A DNA stretch of 64,000 nucleotides from Halictus rubicundus (Eukaryota > Arthropoda > Insecta > Hymenoptera > Halictidae), in the NCBI RefSeq assembly GCF_050948215.1, contig NW_027488633.1:248001-312000 (forward strand), given 5' to 3'. The stretch's first letter is position 1. Each line of letters opens with the position of its first letter. Position numbers and translations under genes: made by a program. The notes under the pieces are model-generated. The model ran no database searches and was not told where the DNA came from. It saw nothing but the letters and a program-made list of their open reading frames with translations. Positions 1-13,573 of this stretch are shown piece after piece.

Positions 1-1376
1 CCCCTATCCTATTCTCTATCCTATCCTATCCTGTATCCTATCCAATCCTCAATCCTATCCTATCATCTATCCTCTATCCTATCCAATCCTCTATCCTATC
101 CTATCCTCTATCCTATCCTATCCTCTATCCTATCCTATCCTCTATCCTATCCTATCCTCTATCCTATCCTATCCTCTATCCTATCCTATCCTCTATCCGA
201 TCCTATCCTCTATCCTATCCTATCCTCTATCCTATCCTATCCTCTATCCCATCCTATCCTCTATCCTATCCTTTCCTGTATCCTATCCTATCCTCTATCC
301 TATCCTATCCTCTATCCTATCCTTTCCTGTATCCTATCCAATCCTCTATCCTATCCTATCCTCTATCCTATCGTATCCTCTATCCTATCCTATCTTCTAT
401 CCTATCCTATCCTCTATCCTATCCTATCCTCTATCCTATCCTATCCTCTATCCGATCCTATCCTCTATCCTATCCTATCCTCTATCCTATCCCATCTTCT
501 ATCCTATCCTATCCTCTATCCTATCAAATCCCCAATCCTATCCTCTATCCTATCCTATCCTCTATCCTATCCTATCCTCTATCCGATCCTATCCTCTATC
601 CTACCCTATCCTCTATCCTATCCTATCCACTATCCTATCCTATCCTCTATCCTATCCTATCCTCTATCCTATCCTATCCTCTATCCTATCCTATCCTCTA
701 TCCTATCCTATCCTCTATCCTATCCTATCCTCTATCCTATCCTATCCTCTATCCTATCCTATCCTCTATCCTATCCTATCCTCTATCCTATCCTATCCTC
801 TATCCTGTCCTATGATCTATCCTATCCTATCCTCTATCCTATCCGCTCCTCTATCCTATCCAATCCTCTGTCCTATCCTATCCTCTATCCTGTCCTATCC
901 TCTATCCTATCCTATCCTCTATCCTATCCTCTATCCTATCCTATCCTCTATCCTATCCTATCCTCTATCCTATCCTATCTTCTATCCTATCCTATCCTCT
1001 ATCCTATCAAATCCCCTATCCTATTCTCTATCCTATCCTATCCTGTATCCTATCCAATCCTCAATCCTATCCTATCATCTATCCTCTATCCTATCCAATC
1101 CTCTATCCTATCCATTCCTCTATCCTATCATATCCTCTATCCTATAATATCCTCTATCATATTCTATCCTCTATCCAATCTTCTATCCTATCCTATCATC
1201 TATCCTATCCTATCCTCTATCCTTTCCTATCCTCTATCCTATCCTATCCTCTATCCGATCCTATCCTCTATCCAATCCTCTATCCTATCCTATCCTCTAT
1301 CCTATCCTATCCTCTATACTATCCTATCCTCTATCCTATCCTATCCTCTATCCTATCCTATCATCTATCCTGTCCT
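1..1376. repeat. Partial higher-order repeat at left edge
   Basis: Starts inside a landmark module: CCTCAATCC near position 50, followed by CATCTATCCTC and CCAATCC variants. It then runs through ordinary 17-mers with CCGATCC and CTTTCCTGTATCC variants. The CCGCTCC landmark has its G at 845. The TATGATC variant at 810-816 replaces the usual TATGCTC. The stretch 812-1376 has the same length (565 bp) and landmark order as 36338-36902, so it belongs to the same HOR family as the 34.5-50 kb block. The TAATATCC module ends near 1150. Confidence 0.85.
1060..1160. repeat. Recurrent module CCTCAATCC ... CCATTCC ... TAATATCC (about 50 copies)
   Basis: About 100 bp with a fixed order: CCTCAATCC, TATCATCTATCC, CCAATCC, CCATTCC, TATCATATCC, CCTATAATATCC. 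It is the densest cluster of variant units and recurs roughly 50 times by eye, from near position 50 to 62.46 kb (for example 2634, 5301, 19614, 27942, 38264, 47354, 60356). It supplies almost all the + strand stop codons (TAA), which is why many open frames share one end. Variants at 35425, 38060 and 43940 read AATAATATAC. No protein-binding motif was recognised in it. Confidence 0.85.
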
Positions 1377-3713
1377 ATGCTCTATCCTATCCTATCGTCT
1401 ATCCTATCCTCTATCCTGTCCTCTCCTCTATCCTACCCTATCCTCTATCCTATCCTATCTTGTATCCTATCCTATCCTATCCTCTATCCTATCCTATCTT
1501 CTATCCTATCCTATCCTCTATCCTATCCTATCCTCTATCCTATCCTATCCTCTATCCTATCCTATCCTCTATCCTATCCTATTCTCTATCCGATCCTATC
1601 CTCTATCCTATCCTATCCTTTATCCTATCCTATCCTCTATCCTATCCTATCCTCTATCCTATCCTTTCCTGTATCCTATCCAATCATCTATCCTATCGTA
1701 TCCTCTATCCTATCCTATCTTCTATCCTATCCTATCCTCTATCCTATCCTATCCTCTATCCTATCCTATCCTCTATCCGATCCTATCCTCTATCCTATCC
1801 TATCCTCTATCCTATCCTATCTTCTATCCTATCCTATCCTCTATCCTATCAAATCCCCCATCCTATCCTCTATCCTATCCTATCCTCTATCCTATCCTAT
1901 CCTCTATCCTATCCTATCCTCTATCCTATCCTATCCTCTATCCTATCCTATCCTCTATCCTGTCCTATCCTCTATCCAATCCTCTATCCTATCCTATCCT
2001 CTATCCTATCCTATCCTCTATCCGATCCTATCCTCTATCCTATCCTATCCTCTATCCTATCCTATCCTCTATCCTATCCTATCCTCTATCCTATCCTTTC
2101 CTGTATCCTATCCAATCCTCTATCCTATCCTATCCTCTATCCTATCCTATCCTCTATCCTATCCTATCCTCTATCCTATCCTATCCTCTATCCTATCCTA
2201 TCCTCTATCCTATCCTCTATCCTATCCTATCCTCTATCCGATCCTATCTTCTATCCTATCCTATCCTCTATCCTATCCTATCCTCTATCCTATCCTATCC
2301 TCTATCCTATCCTTTCCTGTATCCTATCCAATCCTCTATCCTATCCTATCCTCTATCCTATCGTATCCTCTATCCTATCCTATCTTCTATCCAATCCTAT
2401 CCTCTATCCTATCCTATCCTCTATACTATCCTATCCTCTATCCGATCCTATCCTCTATCCTATCCTATCCTCTATCCTATCCATTCCTCTATCCTATAAT
2501 ATCCTCTATCCTATAATATCCTCTATCCTATCCTATCCTCTATCCTATCCTATCGTCTATCCTATTCTATCCTCTATCCTATCAAATCCCCTATCCTATC
2601 CTCTATCCTATCCTATCCTGTATCCTATCCAATCCTCAATCCTATCCTATCATCTATCCTCTATTCTATCCAATCCTCTATCCTATCCATTCCTCTATCC
2701 TATCATATCCTCTATCCTATAATATCCTCTATCCTATCCTATCCTCTATCCAATCCTCTATCCTATCCTATCCTCTATCCTATCCTATCCTCTATCCTAT
2801 CCTACCCCCAAACCTATCCTATCTTCTATCCTACCCTATCATCTATCCTATCAAATCTCCTATCCTATCCTCTATCCTATCGTATCCTCTATCCTATCCT
2901 ATCTTCTATCCTATCCTATCCCCTATCCTATCAAATCCCCAATCCTATCCTCTATCCTATCCTATCCTCTATCCTATCCTATCCTCTATCCTATCCTTTC
3001 CTGTATCCTATCCAATCCTCTATCCTATCCTATCCTCTATCCTATCCTATCCTCTATCCTATCCTATCCTCTATCCTATCCTCTATCCTATCCTATCCTC
3101 TATCCGATCCTATCTTCTATCCTATCCTATCCTCTATCCTATCCTATCCTCTATCCTATCCTATCCTCTATCCTATCCTTTCCTGTATCCTATCCAATCC
3201 TCTATCCTATCCTATCCTCTATCCTATCGTATCCTCTATCCTATCCTATCCTCTATCCTATCCTATCCTCTATCCTATCCTTTCCTGTATCCTATCCAAT
3301 CCTCTATCCTATCCTATCCTCTATCCTATCGTATCCTCTATCCTATCCTATCTTCTATCCAATCCTATCCTCTATCCTGTCCTATCCTCTATACTATCCT
3401 ATCCTCTATCCGATCCTATCCTCTATCCTATCCTATCATCTATCCTATCCATTCCTCTATCCTATCATATCCTCTATCCTATAATATCCTCTATCATATT
3501 CTATCCTCTATCCAATCCTCTATCCTATCCTATCATCTATCCTATCCTATCCTCTATCCTTTCCTATCCTCTATCCTATTCTATCCTCTATCCGATCCTA
3601 TCCTCTATCCAATCCTCTATCCTATCCTATCCTCTATCCTATCCTATCCTCTATACTATCCTATCCTCTATCCTATCCTATCCTCTATCCTATCCTATCA
3701 TCTATCCTGTCCT
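1377..3713. repeat. HOR copy, 2337 bp
   Basis: Bounded by two copies of the landmark CCTATGCTC followed by TATCGTCTATCC and CTGTCCTCTCCTC (start positions 1377 and 3714). Contains two TAATATCC modules (near 2515 and 2720), the CCTACCCCCAAACC landmark at 2801 and several CTTTCCTGTATCC variants. It is shorter than the next copy. An early 22-mer near 1468 (an extra CCTAT in place of a full unit) shows local slippage relative to the 3714 and 6381 copies. Confidence 0.85.
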
Positions 3714-6380
3714 ATGCTCTATCCTATCCTATCGTCTATCCTATCCTCTATCCTGTCCTCTCCTCTATCCTACCCTATCCTCTATCCTATCCTATCTTGT
3801 ATCCTATCCTATCCTCTATCCTATCCTATCCTCTATCCTATCCTATCTTCTATCCTATCCTATCCTCTATCCTATCCTATCCTCTATCCTATCCTATCCT
3901 CTATCCTATCCTATCCTCTATCCTATCCTATCCTCTATCCGATCCTATCCTCTATCCTATCCTATCCTTTATCCTATCCTATCCTCTATCCTATCCTATC
4001 CTCTATCCTATCCTTTCCTGTATCCTATCCAATCATCTATCCTATCGTATCCTCTATCCTATCCTATCTTCTATCCTATCCTATCCTCTATCCTATCCTA
4101 TCCTCTATCCTATCCTATCCTCTATCCGATCCTATCCTCTATCCTATCCTATCCTCTATCCTATCCTATCTTCTATCCTATCCTATCCTCTATCCTATCA
4201 AATCCCCCATCCTATCCTCTATCCTATCCTATCCTCTATCCTATCCTATCCTCTATCCTATCCTATCCTCTATCCTATCCTATCCTCTATCCTGTCCTAT
4301 CCTCTATCCAATCCTCTATCCTATCCTATCCTCTATCCTATCCTATCCTCTATCCTATCCTATCCTCTATCCGATCCTATCCTCTATCCTATCCTATCCT
4401 CTATCCTATCCTATCCTCTATCCTATCCTATCCTCTATCCTATCCTATCCTCTATCCTATCCTATCCTCTATCCTATCCTATCCTCTATCCGATCCTATC
4501 CTCTATCCTATCCTATCCTTTATCCTATCCTATCCTCTATCCTATCCTATCCTCTATCCTATCCTTTCCTGTATCCTATCCAATCATCTATCCTATCGTA
4601 TCCTCTATCCTATCCTATCCTCTATCCTATCCTATCCTCTATCCTATCCTATCCTCTATCCGATCCTATCCTCTATCCTATCCTATCCTCTATCCTATCC
4701 TATCCTCTATCCTATCCTATCCTCTATCCTATCCTTTCCTGTATCCTATCCAATCCTCTATCCTATCCTATCCTCTATCCTATCCTATCCTCTATCCTAT
4801 CCTATCCTCTATCCTATCCTATCCTCTATCCTATCCTATCCTCTATCCTATCCTCTATCCTATCCTATCCTCTATCCGATCCTATCTTCTATCCTATCCT
4901 ATCCTCTATCCTATCCTATCCTCTATCCTATCCTATCCTCTATCCTATCCTTTCCTGTATCCTATCCAATCCTCTATCCTATCCTATCCTCTATCCTATC
5001 GTATCCTCTATCCTATCCTATCCTCTATCCTATCCTATCCTCTATCCTATCCTCTATCCTATCCTATCCTCTATCCGATCCTATCTTCTATCCTATCCTA
5101 TCCTCTATCCTATCCTATCCTCTATCCTATCCTATCCTCTATCCTATCCATTCCTCTATCCTATCATATCCTCTATCCTATAATATCCTCTATCCTATCC
5201 TATCCTCTATCCTATCCTATCGTCTATCCTATTCTATCCTCTATCCTATCAAATCCCCTATCCTATCCTCTATCCTATCCTATCCTGTATCCTATCCAAT
5301 CCTCAATCCTATCCTATCATCTATCCTCTATTCTATCCAATCCTCTATCCTATCCATTCCTCTACCCTATCATATCCTCTATCCTATAATATCCTCTATC
5401 CTATCCTATCCTCTATCCAATCCTCTATCCTATCCTATCCTCTATCCTATCCTATCCTCTATCCTATCCTACCCCCAAACCTATCCTATCTTCTATCCTA
5501 CCCTATCATCTATCCTATCAAATCTCCTATCCTATCCTCTATCCTATCGTATCCTCTATCCTATCCTATCTTCTATCCTATCCTATCCTCTATCCTATCA
5601 AATCCCCAATCCTATCCTCTATCCTATCCTATCCTCTATCCTATCCTATCCTCTATCCTATCCTTTCCTGTATCCTATCCAATCCTCTATCCTATCCTAT
5701 CCTCTATCCTATCCTATCCTCTATCCTATCCTATCCTCTATCCTATCCTCTATCCTATCCTATCCTCTATCCGATCCTATCTTCTATCCTATCCTATCCT
5801 CTATCCTATCCTATCCTCTATCCTATCCTATCCTCTATCCTATCCTTTCCTGTATCCTATCCAATCCTCTATCCTATCCTATCCTCTATCCTATCGTATC
5901 CTCTATCCTATCCTATCCTCTATCCTATCCTATCCTCTATCCTATCCTTTCCTGTATCCTATCCAATCCTCTATCCTATCCTATCCTCTATCCTATCGTA
6001 TCCTCTATCCTATCCTATCTTCTATCCAATCCTATCCTCTATCCTGTCCTATCCTCTATACTATCCTATCCTCTATCCGATCCTATCCTCTATCCTATCC
6101 TATCATCTATCCTATCCATTCCTCTATCCTATCATATCCTCTATCCTATAATATCCTCTATCATATTCTATCCTCTATCCAATCCTCTATCCTATCCTAT
6201 CATCTATCCTATCCTATCCTCTATCCTTTCCTATCCTCTATCCTATCCTATCCTCTATCCGATCCTATCCTCTATCCAATCCTCTATCCTATCCTATCCT
6301 CTATCCTATCCTATCCTCTATACTATCCTATCCTCTATCCTATCCTATCCTCTATCCTATCCTATCATCTATCCTGTCCT
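3714..6380. repeat. HOR copy, 2667 bp
   Basis: Starts at the same CCTATGCTC landmark as its neighbours. The CCTACCCCCAAACC landmark at 5468 is exactly 2667 bp from the one at 2801, and a CCTGTCC variant near 3380 recurs 2667 bp later, so the offset holds across the copy boundary. Its first part closely resembles the 39567, 45444 and 48657 copies, including the CTTTATCC variant near 3967 and a CAAATCCCCC unit near 4199. Confidence 0.88.
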
Positions 6381-9300
6381 ATGCTCTATCCTATCCTATC
6401 GTCTATCCTATCCTCTATCCTGTCCTCTCCTCTATCCTACCCTATCCTCTATCCTATCCTATCTTGTATCCTATCCTATCCTCTATCCTATCCTATCCTC
6501 TATCCTATCCTATCTTCTATCCTATCCTATCCTCTATCCTATCCTATCCTCTATCCTATCCTATCCTCTATCCTATCCTATCCTCTATCCTATCCTATCC
6601 TCTATCCGATCCTATCCTCTATCCTATCCTATCCTTTATCCTATCCTATCCTCTATCCTATCCTATCCTCTATCCTATCCTTTCCTGTATCCTATCCAAT
6701 CATCTATCCTATCGTATCCTCTATCCTATCCTATCTTCTATCCTATCCTATCCTCTATCCTATCCTATCCTCTATCCTATCCTATCCTCTATCCGATCCT
6801 ATCCTCTATCCTATCCTATCCTCTATCCTATCCTATCTTCTATCCTATCCTATCCTCTATCCTATCAAATCCCCCATCCTATCCTCTATCCTATCCTATC
6901 CTCTATCCTATCCTATCCTCTATCCTATCCTATCCTCTATCCTATCCTATCCTCTATCCTATCCTATCCTCTATCCTGTCCTATCCTCTATCCAATCCTC
7001 TATCCTATCCTATCCTCTATCCTATCCTATCCTCTATCCTATCCTATCCTCTATCCGATCCTATCCTCTATCCTATCCTATCCTCTATCCTATCCTATCC
7101 TCTATCCTATCCTATCCTCTATCCTATCCTTTCCTGTATCCTATCCAATCCTCTATCCTATCCTATCCTCTATCCTATCCTGTCCTCTATCCTATCCTAT
7201 CCTCTATCCTATCCTTTCCTGTATCCTATCCAATCATCTATCCTATCGTATCCTCTATCCTATCCTATCTTCTATCCTATCCTATCCTCTATCCTATCCT
7301 ATCCTCTATCCTATCCTATCCTCTATAAGATCCTATCCTCTATCCTATCCTATCCTCTATCCTATCCTATCTTCTATCCTATCCTATCCTCTATCCTATC
7401 AAATCCCCCATCCTATCCTCTATCCTATCCTATCCTCTATCCTATCCTATCCTCTATCCTATCCTATCCTCTATACTATCCTATCCCCTATCCTATCCTA
7501 TCCTCTATCCTATCCTATCATCTATCCTGTCCTATGCTCTATCCTATCCTATCGTCTATCCTATCCTCTATCCTATCCTCTCCTCTATCCTACCCTATCC
7601 TCTATCCTATCCTATCTTCTATCCTACCCTATCATCTATCCTATCAAATCTCCTATCCTATCCTCTATCCTATCGTATCCTCTATCCTATCCTATCTTCT
7701 ATCCTATCCTATCCTCTATCCTATCAAATCCCCAATCCTATCCTCTATCCTATCCTATCCTCTATCCTATCCTATCCTCTATCCTATCCTATCCTCTATC
7801 CGATCCTATCCTCTATCCTATCCTATCCTCTATCCTATCCTATCCTCTATCCTATCCTATCCTCTATCCTATCCTATCCTCTATCCTATCCTATCCTCTC
7901 TCCTATCCTATCCTCTATCCTATCCTATCCTCTATCCTGTCCTATGCTCTATCCTATCCTATCCTCTATCCTATCCGCTCCTCTATCCTATCCTATCCTC
8001 TGTCCTATCCTATAGTCTATCCTATCCTATCCTCTATCCTATCCTATCCTCTATCCTATCCTATCCTCTATCCCATCCTATCCTCTATCCAATCCTATCT
8101 TCTATCCTATCCTATCCTCTAATCCTATCAAATCCCCTATCCTATTCTCTATCCTATCCTATCCTGTATCCTATCCAATCCTCAATCCTATCCTATCATC
8201 TATCCTCTATCCTATCCTATCCTCTATCCTATCCTATCCTCTATCCTATCCTATCCTCTATCCGATCCTATCCTCTATCCTATCCTATCCTCTATCCTAT
8301 CCTATCCTCTATCCCATCCTATCCTCTATCCTATCCTTTCCTGTATCCTATCCTATCCTCTATCCCATCCTATCCTCTATCCTATCCTTTCCTGTATCCT
8401 ATCCTATCCTCTATCCTATCCTATCCTCTATCCTATCCTTTCCTGTATCCTATCCAATCCTCTATCCTATCCTATCCTCTATCCTATCGTATCCTCTATC
8501 CTATCCTATCTTCTATCCTATCCTATCCTCTATCCTATCCTATCCTCTATCCTATCCTATCCTCTATCCGATCCTATCCTCTATCCTATCCAATCCTCTA
8601 TCCTATCCTATCCTCTATCCTATCCTATCCTCTATCCTATCCTACCCCCAAACCTATCCTATCTTCTATCCTACCCTATCATCTATCCTATCAAATCTCC
8701 TATCCTATCCTCTATCCTATCGTATCCTCTATCCTATCCTATCTTCTATCCTATCCTATCCTCTATCCTATCAAATCCCCAATCCTATCCTCTATCCTAT
8801 CCTATCCTCTATCCTATCCTATCCTCTATCCTATCCTTTCCTGTATCCTATCCAATCCTCTATCCTATCCTATCCTCTATCCTATCCTATCCTCTATCCT
8901 ATCCTATCCTCTATCCTATCCTCTATCCTATCCTATCCTCTATCCGATCCTATCTTCTATCCTATCCTATCCTCTATCCTATCCTATCCTCTATCCTATC
9001 CTATCCTCTATCCTATCCTTTCCTGTATCCTATCCAATCCTCTATCCTATCCTATCCTCTATCCTATCGTATCCTCTATCCTATCCTATCCTCTATCCTA
9101 TCCTATCCTCTATCCTATCCTTTCCTGTATCCTATCCAATCCTCTATCCTATCCTATCCTCTATCCTATCGTATCCTCTATCCTATCCTATCTTCTATCC
9201 AATCCTATCCTCTATCCTATCCTATCCTCTATACTATCCTATCCTCTATCCGATCCTATCCTCTATCCTATCCTATCATCTATCCTATCCATTCCTCTAT

Positions 9301-9553
9301 CCTATCATATCCTCTATCCTATAATATCCTCTATCATATTCTATCCTCTATCCAATCCTCTATCCTATCCTATCATCTATCCTATCCTATCCTCTATCCT
9401 TTCCTATCCTCTATCCTATCCTATCCTCTATCCGATCCTATCCTCTATCCAATCCTCTATCCTATCCTATCCTCTATCCTATCCTATCCTCTATACTATC
9501 CTATCCTCTATCCTATCCTATCCTCTATCCTATCCTATCATCTATCCTGTCCT
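6381..9553. repeat. HOR copy, 3173 bp, with internal re-start at 7534
   Basis: The landmarks at 6381 and 9554, and CCTACCCCCAAACC at 5468 and 8641, give the same 3173-bp offset. An extra CCTATGCTC landmark lies inside at 7534, so the copy is composite: 6381-7533 (1153 bp) plus 7534-9553 (2020 bp). The 1153-bp part recurs at 10697-11849. A CTATAAGATCC variant near 7325 is one of the few in-frame stops outside the TAATATCC module. The CCGCTCC landmark is at about 7977. Confidence 0.85.
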
Positions 9554-10696
9554 ATGCTCTATCCTATCCTATCGTCTATCCTATCCTCTATCCTGTCCTC
9601 TCCTCTATCCTACCCTATCCTCTATCCTATCCTATCTTGTATCCTATCCTATCCTCTATCCTATCCTATCCTCTATCCTATCCTATCCTCTATCCTATCC
9701 TATCCTCTATCCGATCCTATCCTCTATCCTATCCAATCCTCTATCCTATCCTATCCTCTATCCTATCCTATCCTCTATCCTATCCTACCCCCAAACCTAT
9801 CCTATCTTCTATCCTACCCTATCATCTATCCTATCAAATCTCCTATCCTATCCTCTATCCTATCGTATCCTCTATCCTATCCTATCTTCTATCCTATCCT
9901 ATCCTCTATCCTATCAAATCCCCAATCCTATCCTCTATCCTATCCTATCCTCTATCCTATCCTATCCTCTATCCTATCCTTTCCTGTATCCTATCCAATC
10001 CTCTATCCTATCCTATCCTCTATCCTATCCTATCCTCTATCCTATCCTATCCTCTATCCTATCCTCTATCCTATCCTATCCTCTATCCGATCCTATCTTC
10101 TATCCTATCCTATCCTCTATCCTATCCTATCCTCTATCCTATCCTATCCTCTATCCTATCCTTTCCTGTATCCTATCCAATCCTCTATCCTATCCTATCC
10201 TCTATCCTATCGTATCCTCTATCCTATCCTATCCTCTATCCTATCCTATCCTCTATCCTATCCTTTCCTGTATCCTATCCAATCCTCTATCCTATCCTAT
10301 CCTCTATCCTATCGTATCCTCTATCCTATCCTATCTTCTATCCAATCCTATCCTCTATCCTATCCTATCCTCTATACTATCCTATCCTCTATCCGATCCT
10401 ATCCTCTATCCTATCCTATCATCTATCCTATCCATTCCTCTATCCTATCATATCCTCTATCCTATAATATCCTCTATCATATTCTATCCTCTATCCAATC
10501 CTCTATCCTATCCTATCATCTATCCTATCCTATCCTCTATCCTTTCCTATCCTCTATCCTATCCTATCCTCTATCCGATCCTATCCTCTATCCAATCCTC
10601 TATCCTATCCTATCCTCTATCCTATCCTATCCTCTATACTATCCTATCCTCTATCCTATCCTATCCTCTATCCTATCCTATCATCTATCCTGTCCT
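9554..10696. repeat. Shortened HOR copy, 1143 bp
   Basis: Lies between CCTATGCTC landmarks at 9554 and 10697. The CCTACCCCCAAACC landmarks at 8641 and 9784 are also 1143 bp apart, so about 1.1 kb is repeated in direct tandem (roughly 8.6-9.7 and 9.75-10.7 kb). Only about 0.2 kb after its start it passes into material that lies more than 2 kb into the longer copies, consistent with an internal deletion or unequal exchange. Confidence 0.82.
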
Positions 10697-11849
10697 ATGC
10701 TCTATCCTATCCTATCGTCTATCCTATCCTCTATCCTGTCCTCTCCTCTATCCTACCCTATCCTCTATCCTATCCTATCTTGTATCCTATCCTATCCTCT
10801 ATCCTATCCTATCCTCTATCCTATCCTATCTTCTATCCTATCCTATCCTCTATCCTATCCTATCCTCTATCCTATCCTATCCTCTATCCTATCCTATCCT
10901 CTATCCTATCCTATCCTCTATCCGATCCTATCCTCTATCCTACCCTATCCTTTATCCTATCCTATCCTCTATCCTATCCTATCCTCTATCCTATCCTTTC
11001 CTGTATCCTATCCAATCATCTATCCGATCCTATCCTCTATCCTATCCTATCCTCTATCCTATCCTATCTTCTATCCTATCCTATCCTCTATCCTATCCTA
11101 TCCTCTATCCGATCCTATCCTCTATCCTATCCTATCCTCTATCCTATCCTATCTTCTATCCTATCCTATCCTCTATCCTATCAAATCCCCCATCCTATCC
11201 TCTATCCTATCCTATCCTCTATCCTATCCTATCCTCTATCCTATCCTATCCTCTATCCTATCCTATCCTCTATCCTATCCTATCCTCTATCCTGTCCTAT
11301 CCTCTATCCAATCCTCTATCCTATCCTATCCTCTATCCTATCCTATCCTCTATCCTATCCTATCCTCTATCCGATCCTATCCTCTATCCTATCCTATCCT
11401 CTATCCTATCCTATCCTCTATCCTATCCTATCCTCTATCCTATCCTTTCCTGTATCCTATCCAATCCTCTATCCTATCCTATCCTCTATCCTATCCTATC
11501 CTCTATCCTATCCTATCCTCTATCCTATCCTTTCCTGTATCCTATCCAATCATCTATCCTATCGTATCCTCTATCCTATCCTATCTTCTATCCTATCCTA
11601 TCCTCTATCCTATCCTATCCTCTATCCTATCCTATCCTCTATCCGATCCTATCCTCTATCCTATCCTATCCTCTATCCTATCCTATCTTCTATCCTATCC
11701 TATCCTCTATCCTATCAAATCCCCCATCCTATCCTCTATCCTATTATATCCTCTATCCTATCCTATCCTCTATCCTATCCTATCCTCTATACTATCCTAT
11801 CCCCTATCCTATCCTATCCTCTATCCTATCCTATCATCTATCCTGTCCT
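10697..11849. repeat. 1153-bp block duplicated from 6381-7533
   Basis: Length and landmark order match 6381-7533, with an offset of 4316 bp. The offset persists past the next landmark (7534 and 11850) until it grows to 4362 near 12.05 kb. There this copy carries an extra 46 bp, a second CAAATCCCC unit. Small differences, such as TATCCGATCC near 11030 where the other copy has TATCGTATCC, show it is not a perfect copy. Confidence 0.82.
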
Positions 11850-12040
11850 ATGCTCTATCCTATCCTATCGTCTATCCTATCCTCTATCCTATCCTCTCCT
11901 CTATCCTACCCTATCCTCTATCCTATCCTATCTTCTATCCTACCCTATCATCTATCCTATCAAATCTCCTATCCTATCCTCTATCCTATCGTATCCTCTA
12001 TCCTATCCTATCTTCTATCCTATCCTATCCTCTATCCTAT

Positions 12041-12132
12041 CAAATCCCCAATCCTATCCTCTATCCTATCCTATCCTCTATCCTATCAAATCCCCAATCC
12101 TATCCTCTATCCTATCCTATCCTCTATCCTAT
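12041..12132. repeat. 46-bp tandem duplication of the CAAATCCCC unit
   Basis: CAAATCCCC starts at 12041 and again at 12087. The same 46-bp doubling is at 14314/14360 and 15576/15622, but the equivalent place near 7.73 kb has a single copy. It equals one 29-bp variant unit plus one 17-mer and links the three segments starting at 11850, 14123 and 15385 as relatives. Confidence 0.85.
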
Positions 12133-13392
12133 CCTATCCTCTATCCTATCCTATCCTCTATCCGATCCTATCCTCTATCCTATCCTATCCTCTATCCTAT
12201 CCTATCCTCTATCCTATCCTATCCTCTATCCTATCCTATCCTCTATCCTATCCTATCCTCTCTCCTATCCTATCCTCTATCCTATCCTATCCTCTATCCT
12301 GTCCTATGCTCTATCCTATCCTATCCTCTACCCTATCCGCTCCTCTATCCTATCCTATCCTCTGTCCTATCCTATACTCTATCCTATCCTATCCTCTATC
12401 CTATCCTATCCTCTATCCTATCCTATCCTCTATCCCATCCTATCCTCTATCCAATCCTATCTTCTATCCTATCCTATCCTCTAATCCTATCAAATCCCCT
12501 ATCCTATTCTCTATCCTATCCTATCCTGTATCCTATCCAATCCTCAATCCTATCCTATCATCTATCCTCTATCCTATCCAATCATCTATCCTATCCTATC
12601 CTCTATCCTATCCTATCCTCTATCCTATCCTATCCTCTATCCTATCCTATCCTCTATCCTATCCTATCCTCTATCCGATCCTATCCTCTATCCTATCCTA
12701 TCCTCTATCCCATCCTATCCTCTATCCTATCCTTTCCTGTATCCTATCCTATCCTCTATCCTATCCTATCCTCTATCCTATCCTTTCCTGTATCCTATCC
12801 AATCCTCTATCCTATCCTATCCTCTATCCTATCGTATCCTCTATCCTATCCTATCTTCTATCCTATCCTATCCTCTATCCTATCCTATCCTCTATCCTAT
12901 CCTATCCTCTATCCGATCCTATCCTCTATCCTATCCTATCCTCTATCCTATCCCATCTTCTATCCTATCCTATCCTCTATCCTATCAAATCCCCTATCCT
13001 ATCCTGTATCCTATTAAATCCTCAATCCTATACTATCATCTATCCTCTATCCTATCCAATCCTCTATCCTATCCATTCCTCTATCCTATCATATCCTCTA
13101 TCCTATAATATCCTCTATCCTATCCTATCCTCTATTCTATCCTATCTTCTATCCTATCCTATCCTCTATCCTATCAAATCCCCTATCCTATCCTCTATCC
13201 TATCCTATCCTGTATCCTATCCAATCCTCAATCCTATCCTATCATCTATCCTCTATCCTATCCAATCCTCTATCCTATCCATTCCTCTATCCTATCATAT
13301 CCTCTATCCTATAATATCCTCTATCCTATCCTATCCTCTATCCAATCCTCTATCCTATCCTATCCTCTATCCTATCCTATCCTCTATCCTAT

Positions 13393-13417
13393 CCTACCCC
13401 CAAACCAACCCAGCTTC
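13393..13417. repeat. Rare landmark with CCAACCCAGCTTC extension (9 copies)
   Basis: The landmark CCTACCCCCAAACC is extended here by AACCCAGCTTC, the most atypical sequence in the window and the only place I noticed AGCT. Equivalent 25-bp copies start at 34833, 35795, 37451, 38430, 41643, 43328, 44307 and 47520. Other copies of CCTACCCCCAAACC (2801, 5468, 8641, 9784, 17510, 18170, 50442, 52213, 53113, 53984, 55714, 56192, 56956, 62545, plus variants at 59673 and 60522) continue as TATCCTATCTTC instead. It may be a remnant of inserted DNA or simply a divergent monomer. Confidence 0.9.
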
Positions 13418-13573
13418 TATCCTACCCTATCATCTATCCTATCAAATCTCCTATCCTATCCTCTATCCTATCGTATCCTCTATCCTATCCTATCTTCTAT
13501 CCTACCCTATCATCTATCCTATCAAATCTCCTATCCTATCCTCTATCCTATCGTATCCTCTATCCTATCCTAT
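13414..13573. repeat. 80-bp tandem duplication
   Basis: CCTACCCTATCATC starts at 13421 and again at 13501, and the intervening units (AAATCTCC, TATCGTATCC, TATCTTCTATCC) are the same in both. The other landmark copies carry this segment once, so this is a local duplication of five units totalling 80 bp. Confidence 0.85.

Noticed and set aside
13393..13417. Transposon insertion at the CCAACCCAGCTTC landmark
   Set aside because: Only about a dozen atypical bases, no terminal inverted repeats and no target-site duplication seen; a divergent monomer explains it equally well.
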